Shown: piece after piece, positions 10,976 through 20,431 of the stretch | Layout: every line of letters starts with the position of its first letter | Numbering within the stretch: position 1 is the stretch's first letter | Assembly (NCBI GenBank): GCA_965153455.1 | Contig: OZ234496.1 | Coordinates: 9,137,863 to 9,201,862, forward strand | DNA: 64,000 nucleotides | Direction of reading: 5' to 3' | DNA from: Sphagnum compactum | Taxonomy: Eukaryota; Bryophyta; Sphagnopsida; Sphagnales | Position numbers and translations under genes: made by a program | The notes under the pieces: model-generated | The model's input: the letters and a program-made list of their open reading frames with translations, nothing else | The model's database searches: none | Told to the model about the DNA's origin: nothing

Positions 10976-11057
10976 TTAGTTTTTGCAATTTTTCGCCATA
11001 TAAATGCTATTAGTCCCCCTTGCGTGGGGACGCGCGGCTACTATGCAATTTTCCCTT

Positions 11058-12120
11058 GCGCACTTCTGCTAGACGTTTCACTGCACTGTCCAAGTTCGGG
11101 GTGGTCTCGAGCAGAATCTCCAGGTATTTGAAGGTCTGCACATGCTCAATAGCATCATCACCTTCAAACACAAATTCTTGGCATGGGTCAACAGAGTTGA
11201 ACACCATGACTTTTGTTTTTTTCACGTTCACTGTAAGTCCACGTTCAGCACAGAACTGCTGGAGCGTGTCTAATTGGTGCTATAGTCCCACCCTGACTTC
11301 GACATCAGAGCAAGGTCATCTGCAAAAAGTTTCTGCCATATGTGCACGTTTGCTAGGGTCGGTGCATCGCATTCTCTGTCGTCCAAGCGCCCCTCCAGGG
11401 CATCCAAATATAGCCCAAACAGTAGGGGGCTGAGAGGGCAACCTTGCTTCACACTTTGTTGGCACCTGAAGCTGGAGGTGACACCTTCGCTTGGGTGGTT
11501 GATACATACGGTATCCTTGGTATACATCGCTTGTAAGCATTACAAAAAGCGTCCCTCTACCCCGAGGCTAGCTAACACCTCCCATAACATTTCACGCGGC
11601 ACAGTATCGAATGCCTTTTTGAAGTCCACAAAGCAACAATAAAATGGCTTCTTTTTTGCTTTACTTTGTTATATCAGAGTTCACAGTATGAAGAGTTGGT
11701 CAGTAGTGCAATAATCTTTATGAAACCCAGCTTGACCCTTGGCACGCAGCCCATGTTGTTCAGCCCACTCGCTTAGCTTTTTGTCAAGGATCATAGCGAA
11801 CAACTTTGCAAGGATGGGCCCAACAGTTATCCCCCTATAGTTGTCAAATTCGGAGGCATCACCCCAGTTAAAAAGTGCATGGACCACCCCAGTGGAAAGG
11901 GCTTTTGGAAAGCCTTCCGCCAGAAAGCAATTGAACACTGTCAATAGTGGCATGTGTAGCAGCTCTCCCGCATCCAGCTTTCATACCATCCAAACCATCA
12001 GCCTTATTCCTTTGTAGCTTTTTCAGCGCCTGAAGCAACTCAATAAGTGTGATATCTGTGTTTAGGGTGAGGCTAGGTGGACGTTCTGTCACCTAGACCG
12101 ACTGATCAATTCGCAGTCGT
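11058..12120 (-). pseudogene. LINE reverse transcriptase domain
   Basis: Motifs appear in the expected order on the minus strand: LIELLQALKKLQRNKADGLD, FDNYRGITVGPILAKLFA (near 11830), QAGFHKDYCTTDQLF, SVKQGCPLSPLLFGLYLDAL (near 11420), the catalytic FADDLALMS (near 11310), and VKKTKVMVFNS (near 11215). They correspond to fingers and palm motifs of LINE reverse transcriptases. At least three frame changes separate them (near 11950, 11640 and 11270), so no enzyme can be made. Confidence 0.88.
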
Positions 12121-12489
12121 ATGGGTGGCGGAGACTAGCCAACTAGCTCGCGGAAGCCTTCCAAAAGCGTAGCTGCACTGATTTTGTCCACAATGGGTGC
12201 CCTTGACTGGTACTTTTTCCAGAATGAGAGTGCATCCACCTTGGCAAGCGTACACATGTTGAGCTCTTGTAGTTTCCCCGAAAATTCGTTTCTTTTTTAA
12301 TAAATTTTTGAGTTTACCTGCTTGATGTTTAGCGGTGTGCGAATCGAGGTTGGCTTTCAGCCAGAGCCTCAGCTCTCGCTTCACTATACGGCAGTCAGCA
12401 TCAAACTAGGGTTTATAGCAATGTCGCGCTTTGCAGTTTCCTACCGAAGGCTTATTGCCAAAAGTAGACTCTGCTGCAGCACCCACGCA

Positions 12490-13510
12490 CTGCTATATTC
12501 GGTTAGCTAACCCGTGTGCCCCCAGATGCCCGATTGAGTTAGCAACCCATAGGTTTCCAAGATTTGTTCCTAGGGCAAACTGATACTTTTCAGCTTTTGA
12601 TTTATCATATTTGAACCTAGGTAAGAATTTTTTTGTTACAACTGTATGTTGTGGCTCAACAAAGTTACAATTGATGCTCAACCATAGGCGTAATAGCCTA
12701 TGGTCAGAGTCTCCCCCCATCGCGCAATAGCGGATGTCGTCTATTATCACCTCAAGGTGTGTAGCAGCTTGCCAAATTGTAGGTGAGCCAACAAGATAAT
12801 CGACAGTGTTACGCCCCCCATTTGCCAAGCAAGTGAACTCCCCTGATTCGTCGCCAGGTGTCTGGCCGTTGAGGATGAGCAACCCAGCGTCACAACATAG
12901 GTCCAGGAGCTCGCGGCCCCAGCCGCCAACACTGGCATCGCGGTTTTGTTGCTTAGCCACAACACTTGGTTGCTTAGTTTGAGCGAGCTCAGGCGCCTGT
13001 AACAGTTCACAAAGGTCGCTGGTGTCAATGGTATTTGGTAACGTTGCAGTTCGCGCATTAAAATCCCCTCCCAATAATACTATGCCCCCTAGAGTTTGAA
13101 CTTCAGCAATACCTGCTGCCAGGTTTTGGAATAAGGATTCGCTCTTGTGTTTGGAGCCAACAGGGGCAGCATACACCACACAGACATACAAGTCAAGGGC
13201 AGCACCCCTGTTGACCCGTAGCCATAGATAAGAATCGTGGCTTCCTTCCTTCCACTATGACAGGTTTGGGCCAAAGTGGCTGTGAAAGTAAGCAACAACC
13301 CCCCCGCTATGTTTTATCGCTTTTGTTCTTCCTGGCTACACAGTGCGCGTTACCGCAAATGAGTCAAACCGTTCAACGTGTGGCAAATGTTGGCTTGGGA
13401 AGTGCCAGGTTTCGATTAATAAGACAAGGTTAGCATCCTGAAATAGCTCTAGTGTTTGCACCCCCGTTTCCAGTTTATTTACACCACCCCCGTGCATGTT
13501 CCATAATACC
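12490..13510 (-). pseudogene. LINE apurinic-type endonuclease domain
   Basis: The minus strand shows the exonuclease-endonuclease-phosphatase fold motifs: LWNMHGG (about 13495), LLIETW (about 13410), YVCVVYAAPVG (about 13180), LLGGDFNARTA (about 13070), and GGDSDHRLL (about 12700). The Asn, Glu, Asp/Asn and Asp-His catalytic positions are retained. The stretch 12493-13191 is open for 232 residues. Upstream it needs frame corrections to reach LWNMHGG. In an intact LINE this domain nicks target DNA to prime reverse transcription. Confidence 0.85.
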
Positions 13511-13564
13511 ATGCATAGGTCTCTCTGGTCCCCGTGGCCTTAGATAGAGGAGGGTGGGCGAATC

Positions 13565-14392
13565 CGAGTGCCGTTGATGAAGAGCTCGGCTGCGCGCGAG
13601 AAGGCGCGCTTGCCTGCCGCCTTGGCCTCCTTGAATAGCGGTCACAGCTACGACTTGAGTGCTTGCTGCGCGGGCGTGAGGTCCTCGTCTAAGCCTAGCT
13701 TGGTCCCCGCCAGGTTTTTGCACCCTCGCAATGCGGCCTGGCGGTCTTTGCTTGTTGCGAAGTTGAGCAGAACCGCATTGGGGCGCGCACTCACTGTCGA
13801 GGTGGAGGTTAGCGCGGTCGAAGGCCGCCGCCACGTGGCGGTGACGACCTTGGCGCACAGCCTCATTTGCCCTTGCAACGGCTCTGTGTTGAGCCGCTGC
13901 AGCAGCTCCTTCTCGATCTCGCCCTCCTTGGCCTCAAAGCCCGTGAGATGCAAGTTGGACTTGCGCTCCTCCTGTTTGGGTGCGTCGGCCAAGGTCTCCA
14001 CAACCCAACTGACCACCTGGTGCAAGTTCTTGGCCATCACTGTGGTCCATTTGGGCTTTACTACAGAAGCAGCCTTGGCTATGACAGTTGCGGCCGCCTT
14101 GCGCTCCATCAGTTGGTTGACCACAAGGTTGCCAGCGGCCGCAAGAGATGCAATGTTCTCGATGGCCGCCTCCATCTTGGACAACCGCGCGTTAACAGGT
14201 GAGCTGTCGGTCTTGAGGCCCATGATTAGCCAGTGCCCAGCTAGGGCTACCTAGTAGACCGCCAGGGGTGCATTGTCTGGAACATTGAGCCCGGCGTTGT
14301 TGCAGTACGTCTTGGCGGTGTCCTTCTTCAACGTGAAAATGTCTGACGCTACATTGAAAGGACACCGCAGCAGTGTGGCATGGAGTGCCATC
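13565..14392 (-). pseudogene. LINE ORF1 (nucleic-acid-binding protein remnant)
   Basis: A start at 14392 opens MALHATLLRCPFNVASD, reaches an in-frame TAG near 14253, then continues in the same frame from 14223 to 13648 for 191 residues. The stretch contains a likely coiled region, then KSNLHLTGFEAKEGEIEK and AVLLNFATSKDRQAALRG, which resemble the RNA-recognition-like part of plant LINE ORF1. Further ORF1 sequence (LFKEAKAAGKRAF) follows a stop near 13640. The plus-strand frame 13568-14254 is its shadow. Confidence 0.7.
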
Positions 14393-14420
14393 GCGGAGTT
14401 TTTCAAATCTTAAACCCTAA

Positions 14421-14689
14421 ACCAATGTCTATTTTTTAAAAAGGACTTGAAAAGTCAAAAAACACATGGGTTTTACCCCCCAGGAAAAAAAAGAAAGGTT
14501 TAGAAGTCAAAACCAAGAACCTGGAACTATCCTTGCTAGCTGGCTGTCACAGGAGCTTTTGAAATCCAGAACGTCCCCACCTGGCTGTCAACTAGGCATT
14601 CTAGATTTTGAAAGTTCAATGTGCAAAATGTGTCTTCTTGAAACATGTTAGTTGTGATAACTTGAAACTCTTCTTTCTTTTTTAGCCCC
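14421..14689. other. Transposon interior, nothing recognised
   Basis: This lies between the LINE 5' end and the GC-rich island. It contains a short direct echo of CTAGCTGGCTGTCA / CACCTGGCTGTCAACTAG, but no coding or known repeat. Confidence 0.35.
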
Positions 14690-15146
14690 TGGCGACGCAC
14701 GGACAGACGGACGGCCGGCCAGCCAACGAACCAGTCCCACCAAAACCTCCCGAAAATCGATCCAACAGAAGGCAATAGGCAGCATAGCCCAAGCACTAGA
14801 GTTTTTCTTTCTCTCTTCTCTCGTCTGCTCTCGTCGCGTCCCGTCCGCGACAAATCCCCCAGGAGTATCGCTCTGCTCGCTCTCCCTCTCGTCTGTCTAT
14901 CCATAGATTCTCTTCACAAACTTTCTTGCCCGAGCGCCCGGATTCGTCGTCGTCGTCAAAGCATCGCCGCTCCTCCGCCTCGTCCCCACTTCGGCGCTCC
15001 TCCTCTCACGATTGTCGCCAGGCATTCCCCCCCTCGTCACCCAGTCATCGCCAGCAATTTTTCTGACTCTATGTGTGTCTCTCTCATCTTCTGTCACCAC
15101 CTTCACGCGCACGCGGCCATCGCCAAAGCTAAATCAAACATTGAGG
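14690..15146 (+). other. GC-rich, CT-rich island, possible captured promoter or 5' UTR
   Basis: This segment is sharply richer in GC and CpG than anything nearby. It starts CTGGCGACGCACGGACAG and runs into TCTTTCTCTCTTCTCTCG and CGTCGTCGTCGTC. It ends at CATTGAGGTGGGTT, where GAG|GTGGGT could be a splice donor. Plant 5' leaders often look like this (CT-rich, followed by an intron). It may be a fragment of a cellular gene carried by the surrounding candidate Mutator element. No convincing protein is encoded on either strand. Confidence 0.35.
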
Positions 15147-16170
15147 TGGGTTATTTTTTTTCTTTTCACTAGCTGACCTTTCAAAAAATTTCAAAAAAAT
15201 TTGAGATTTCAAAAAATTTCCTTCCTTTTTTTCCCTCCTCTTCCTTCTTCTTTTCTTATTTTGTTCTTTCTTTCTTCTTCTTCTCTTCCATTGTTGGTGT
15301 AGTTTTTTCTTCATCATTTAAATTTTTTTTTACTGTTATTGTTATTATTATTATTTTTTCTATTTTGTTTGTGCTATAAATTTTTCTTCTTATCATTCTT
15401 TTTTTTCATTTTTGTTGTTACTTTAGTTCTTTTTTTGATCTTTTGTTTCTTTGTTTTCCTCTAGTGTTACAACTTCTTTATCATTTCCTTCTTTTTCTGT
15501 TTTTCTTTTCTCTCTTTAAGCATTTTTTGTCATCACATTGTTGCGTTTGTTGCTATTTCTTATTTCATCATCATTAGTTATACACATCATGCAAGGTATG
15601 TTTTTATCTTTTTCCTTGTCTTTTTTTTGTTTTGGTTTGAAAATAGAAGCAAAAGAAAAAAGTAAGAAAAAGAAAGAGAAGAAGACAAAAGAGTAAAAGA
15701 GAAGGGAATGGAAATTAAAAAATAAAGAAGATGAAAAGGAAAAAAATAGAAGACAAACACTATTTTTGTTTCTTTCTTGTTTTTCTAGTTTTTTGTATTT
15801 TAATAATTCTAGAAGAAGTTTGTTTTCTTTTCTTTTTTTCTATTTTTTCTTCAAGATTTTTTTTTTTGTTATTGTTAATTCAAGAAGAAGAATTCTAGTT
15901 TTTTTTTCCTTTTCATTGCTTTGTTTTCCTTTTTTTTTTCCCTTTAAGAATCAAAAGATTTTTTGGGTTTTCTTGCCCCATTTTTCCATTTTTTCTATTT
16001 TCTAAATGTTAGAAGAATTTTTTTTCTTGCATTATGTTTGTTGTAAATATTTCTTTTTTTTCCCCCTTATTTTTCATTTTTTTGGTCTTCAAAATTTCAA
16101 AAGATGAAGTTTGTTTTTCTGTTTTCTTTATTTCTTAGTTTCAAAATATTTCCAATTTTTTCATTTAAAA
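15147..16170. repeat. T-rich polypyrimidine tract with an internal A-rich segment
   Basis: About 1 kb of plus strand is dominated by T with C. At 15640-15760 the bias flips to A/G (for example AAGAAAAAGAAAGAGAAG), so the region could fold on itself. Open frames such as 15766-16005 are phenylalanine-rich low complexity and not genes. Confidence 0.7.
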
Positions 16171-17599
16171 AAAATCTAATAGACTATATATGTTCATACT
16201 CATGTAATTTTTGGGGTTGGTTTATATTTTTCAAATTTGTATATTAATGTGTATCATGTGTTTGATGCAAACTTTGAATAATTATGAAATACCAATTTGT
16301 AACTAATGCCGTTCAACTCCAATTGTATCACTATCAACTTTACATTCATCAACATGCTATTAAGGTGGTTAAACAACAAGAACTTATCGAAGAACACATG
16401 ACATGGTGGCTAATGAAAATAGGTTTAGAAAGGTGTCTCTTGAGGTAAAAGTAACATGCTTATCTTACCTAGGTTTCTTTGGTATAAAAAATGGCATGGA
16501 GCTCATGTTTTCCATGTTTTTGGACATTTTAAAAAGTTTTGATATATGTGATACTTGCATTAATACATACAAGTTTTGTCTTATTGCAATTGTAACCTCA
16601 TTTTGTATTATGTTTACATGCTTTGAATGTGAGCATTGCATTAATACTTTGTTGAAATTTTCCTTAAAAATATAAGTTTGAAACATATTGCAATGTTGCA
16701 TTATTGCATTAAAAGAACTTTTAAAAAAAAAAGTTCAATGTGAAATACTTTCATAAGGGTCACAAAATGAACATTAGTTTTGCAAAATGATTTTTCAATA
16801 CCCACATTTGAAGCATAAAATGTTGATTGGTTTTTTTGGATGGTTTATGCAAGACCTAAATGTTGGGCATAAAATATGCACGTTCAATGAAAAAAATGAC
16901 GACGATAAAAAAATAGAGGAAATAAACTAATTGTGATAAATGATAGAAGAAAAATATTTAGAACAAGAAAAACAATTAAAAGGAGAAAAAATAGAAAAAA
17001 TAGTAAAATAATTTAAAAGAAAAAAAGAACATTGAAAAATAATTTTAAAAAAGAAAAAGATCTAAAAGAAAAAAAAATCCTTGCATTTTGGTCACAAAAT
17101 ATGTAAGAATTATTGAGGTGTATTGTATTTGGAATGACATGTTTTCACATGTGAGTATTGTATTTTGTGATTGGATTTTCAACTATTTTAACTTTTTACA
17201 ATAATTACCAAAATATGCAATACGTATGTGTGGGTCACAAAAATTGATCAAATGTGCAATACTCGCATTCAAGGTTATCGTTTATTGACATCAAGGGGTC
17301 AAATATGATTAAAATGGTTGTTAATTCATTTAATGCAATATTTTCATATTTTGTATATCATACATTGGAAGACATTAATGTTGTGTAAATGATAGGTAGG
17401 TAGGTGGGTGTATGTAGGTAGGTTGGCGGCTAAGCAAATATATATGTACACAAATAAAAAAATAAAATTAGGTTAATAATGTAATTACATGTCAATAAAA
17501 TGGTTAGGTTAATAGGGTAACCAAAAGTTTTGTTAAAACATTTTGTTGAAAAAATAGTTTTTTAAAGTAATTCAAGAAAATATAATTTTTTTTAAAATA
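16171..17599. other. AT-rich transposon interior, nothing recognised
   Basis: The sequence is AT-rich with an A/G-rich patch at about 16900-17080 and a GTAGGTAGGT run at about 17393-17430. That run matches the CTACCTACC-type repeats at 62.7-63.2 kb in inverted orientation. No coding was recognised. Confidence 0.4.
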
Positions 17600-18375
17600 T
17601 AAAAAAATAACCAAGAAAAGACAAAATTTTTGCCAGCAAGGAGAGGTTTAACCATGAAGAGATGGAAATTTTGCCAAAAGGTATAAGTTTAAGGGAAGAA
17701 TTAAAATTTTCTTCCAATTTGCAAAAGCTTAACCAAGAAAAATAGAGGTTTTATTAAGAGATAAAAGTTTAGCCAAAAAAGGATAGGGGTTTTGCCAAAA
17801 GGTAGAGATTTAGCCAAGAAAAGTTCAAAGTTTTTTCAAGTGGTAAAGGTTTAAGCAAGAAAATATAAAGGTTTTGTTGAAAGGTAAAAATTTAACTAAG
17901 AAGAGGTTAAGGTTTTGCCAAGAGATAAATTCAAAAAAAAATAAATAGAATTTTTGCCAACATGTAACGATTTAACCATGAAAAGATGGAGGTTTTGTCA
18001 AAAGATATAGGTTTAGTTAAGAAAAGTTCGAATTTTTTCCAAAAGGTAGAGGTTTAATTTAAAAAAAAAAAGATTTGTTGAAAATAAAGTTTTTGCAAAG
18101 AAATAGACGTTTAGCTAAAAATACATAGAGATTGTGTTAACATGTAAACGTTTAGTCATGAAGAGATGGAGGTTTAGCCAAAAAGGATTAAAAGTTGTGC
18201 CAAAAAGAAAAGTTTTAGCAAAGAAATATAGGTTTAGACAAGAAGAATTAAAAGTTGTGCCAAAAAGAAAAGTTTTAACCAAGAAAAGTTAAAAGTTGTG
18301 CCAAAAAGGAAGCGATTTAACCAAGAAGAATTAGTTGTGTCAAAAGACAAAAGTTTAGCCAAGAGGTATAGGTTT
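17600..18375. repeat. Degenerate tandem array of TTTAGCCAAGAAAA units
   Basis: Units of roughly 35-45 bp contain GGTTTAGCCAAGAAAA followed by AGGTTTTGCCAAAAGG. They repeat about twenty times with heavy substitution and length variation. There are no conserved spacers and no neighbouring cas-like genes. This is an ageing minisatellite within the candidate transposon. Confidence 0.75.
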
Positions 18376-18681
18376 AACTATGAAAAACTAGAGTGTAAGT
18401 AGAGAAGGGGTTGGTAGGTAGAGCCAAGGTGCAAGTCAATAACGTAGTTAAGTCAGTAGGGTAGTTAGGGAACTAGGGTGATTAGGTTGAAAGGTAGTAT
18501 GGTCAGGGTTGAGAAAAAAAAACCCAAAAAAGAAAAAGGGTCAAAGGTCAGCAGCCCAAAAAGGTTGGCTATGGTACAATGTTGGGGTAACACAGAGTCA
18601 GGAACTGGATGAAGAAACGCAACCCATCCTATGGACAGAACGAGCAACTGGTGCACTGGTGGGTGCTGGTTAACTATGGCC

Positions 18682-19671
18682 CCAGTTCATATCAGAAAGT
18701 AAAATCATCATTGATACATGTCATGGGGTGGCCCGGGTCCTCTCCAATACTGCAACCCTTTCTTGGGACCAGCAATGTCCTCCTGAATGTAATGAAATGT
18801 CAGACACTTGGTACTGTACTTGTAGGGCGTTCTCAAAACCCATTAAATTCACTCTTACATTGGGAGGTCAGCTCTCACACATTTCCCAAGGGCCCATTGT
18901 TGTGTTTTTTGGGTCTGACATGATAAGTATGCGGAGGAAGGCCCCTGGATGCCTTAGGTGGGCACCTTAGGCCCGCTGTGCACTCGGAGTCAGGGCCGAG
19001 AAAACTCAGGGCCAACTTTGAGCATTTTTGCCTTGTTGTTCGGCACCAAGTTACTAATAAACGCTAGAACATTGATGTAAGGATATTAAAATAATGCTAG
19101 AACATTGATGTAGGGATATCAATAAATGCTGAAACATTGACCCCAATGGTTGCAAATTGGCCTCCCAAATTCGTTGGTATCCTTTTTCCAGCCTTGGGGC
19201 CAATACAAGGCCATAAAGTTGAGCAATTTTATTAGTAACTTTGGGCGGATTGAAAACATTTCTTCTAGTTCAGCCTTGACTCCTAGTGTAAAGCCCTTGG
19301 GGCCGATTTCAACTTTTGCATCAATAGAATGCTTGATTTGGATTGAACATTGGCCCTGAAATCGGTCCTTACTGTGAAGCAGTCCTTACTCGGGTAACAC
19401 GCCTGGCTGTGGGCCTTACCGACCACAAATCACACCACCACAATCAATCACGTTTTGGCTTGGAAATCAAATCTTCTACTCAGCTTTTGGGCATCATCAG
19501 CAGCGTCACCATCTGTCTCATGAAGTAATGGCATTATGAATGTGAAATTGTTGGAGAACAACACATTATTGGAACATTGGCCTTGCCCAAAATAAAATCA
19601 TATATATTAGAGCTATCCATAAACTCATGCCCTGTTGGGCCTGAGTTGCACCCCTCATTGGATGCTTCATC
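18682..19671. repeat. Dispersed block S3 (left-arm copy)
   Basis: This block is inverted relative to 61440-62379 and to 51781-52735. It contains GGTGGCCCGGGTCCTCTCC, GGGACCAGCAATGTCCTCC and TGGGCACCTTAGGCCCGC. A unit around GCTAGAACATTGATGTA is tandemly repeated only in this copy (19055-19140). Reading frames are not preserved between copies, so no gene is called. Confidence 0.75.
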
Positions 19672-20057
19672 CCCTCCTGGCTGTTGTTGGCAAAGTCATG
19701 ACATTTTATTAAATGAAGCTATGAAATACTGAGACTCTGGATTAAATGCACCAGGCTCAATAACACTTATAGCTACAGTACACAGAGCAGCAGCAGTGAT
19801 TGGTGGAAAGCATTCAGAAAAAGAAAGGACAGGGGAAACTCAATTTACCATAAAATTTGTTGCTAAACTGAGTTTCACGCTCCGTTGAAGCCCAGCATAC
19901 TTTTTATTCCTGTTTTTTTAAAATCTCGTCCCCTATGTGACCGAACATGGGGTTCCTGTGCCGTCTTGGCCTGAATTTACGTATAACTTTATTATATATA
20001 TATAAAAGAGAAAGTTCGTTCCTGCTGCAGGTGCAGGGCAGGTCCAATAATTAGTGG
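19672..20057. repeat. Block MF flanking the MITE (left copy)
   Basis: It is directly repeated at 56108-56526, starting CCCTCCTGGCTGTTGTTGG in both. It ends at the target site of the MITE. No coding was recognised. Confidence 0.7.
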
Positions 20058-20060
20058 TTA

Positions 20061-20428
20061 AAGCATTTCCAAGGGTGCTCAGCATGTGACTCCAGACTGT
20101 AAAATGTCTTGCAAAAAAATGAAAATGTGCCGGTTTAGCTCAGGAAATTGGTTTGTCTGCACCAAGTTTGTCCGGCTTGCGGTGGCTGGTGAAAGGCACA
20201 ACACAGCTCTGGACGTTCTAAAAAGAGTGTAATGAATTGCACCTGAATGCAGCTCAGTATATTGGTCAATCACAATGATTGGTCCATGTGGTTTGCTATT
20301 AGTAGTTCCCCATATATATGCAATTCCAGTTTCAGTTTTATTGGTGGGGTTGCTGAAAAAAAACAGCTAAACTTAGACAATTCATTTTACTATCCAGAGT
20401 TGCATACTGAGCACCGTTGGTGATGCTC
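20061..20428. mobile_element. PIF/Harbinger-like MITE (left-arm copy)
   Basis: The 368 bp element is flanked by TTA (20058-20060 and 20429-20431). The ends are imperfect inverted repeats: left AAGCATTTCCAAGGGTGCTC and right, complemented, GAGCATCACCAACGGTGCTC. A three-base TTA/TAA duplication with a GAGCATCTCC-type terminus is characteristic of PIF/Harbinger MITEs. It has no coding. Sister copies are at 51326-51696 (flanked by TAA on both sides) and 56530-56908. Confidence 0.82.
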
Positions 20429-20431
20429 TTA

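Larger units (their letters stand above)
10350..11057 (-). other. Nuclear insert of mitochondrial DNA (NUMT) within the LINE
   Basis: LINE reading stops after LDSAVKRLAEVR (ending at 11058) and resumes with RATSRHLLFALNRR (from 10349). The 708 bp between them is not LINE. Its left half encodes nad2 and its right half has a group II intron-like hairpin. GCGCAC (11058-11063) and GCGTAC (10344-10349) flank the insert and may be a short duplication or microhomology. The whole insert therefore seems to have entered in one event of DNA or cDNA capture. Confidence 0.8.
9065..14420 (-). mobile_element. Decayed LINE (non-LTR) retrotransposon
   Basis: Minus-strand coding shows the order ORF1, apurinic endonuclease, reverse transcriptase and C-terminal zinc-finger region, which is a full plant-type LINE layout of about 5.3 kb. 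Frameshifts and stops break every part and a 0.7 kb mitochondrial insert interrupts it, so it is dead. The 5' end is near 14420, just upstream of the ORF1 start at 14392. The 3' end is placed near 9065 because the terminal repeat of the host element lies within 60 bases. I could not identify a clear poly(A) tail. Local GC content is well above that of the surrounding AT-rich DNA. Confidence 0.88.
8970..18681. mobile_element. Candidate Mutator-like DNA transposon, 9.7 kb, with nested insertions
   Basis: The termini 8970-9006 and 18645-18681 are inverted repeats of 37 bp with about 31 matches. They read roughly GGCC..AG..AACCAG then ACCCACCA then GCACCAGTTG. The left flank is AGACATGAA. A related insertion end at 62380 is flanked by the complement of ATACATGAG, which suggests a 9 bp target-site duplication, the size typical of Mutator elements. 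The corresponding place in the right arm (about 52735) has no element. No transposase is recognised inside, so it would be non-autonomous. It contains a LINE, a GC-rich possible gene fragment and tandem repeats. The element type is inferred. Confidence 0.5.

Noticed and set aside
13568-14254. 228-codon plus-strand frame
   Set aside because: It is the complement of LINE ORF1, which has recognisable protein motifs on the minus strand. High GC keeps the opposite strand open.
14405-14425. Telomere-like CTTAAACCCTAAACC
   Set aside because: Fewer than two and a half units at the LINE 5' edge, too short to indicate an interstitial telomere.
17600-18375. Possible CRISPR-like array
   Set aside because: Units are irregular in length and sequence, spacers are not unique, there are no cas genes, and the context is a plant nuclear transposon.
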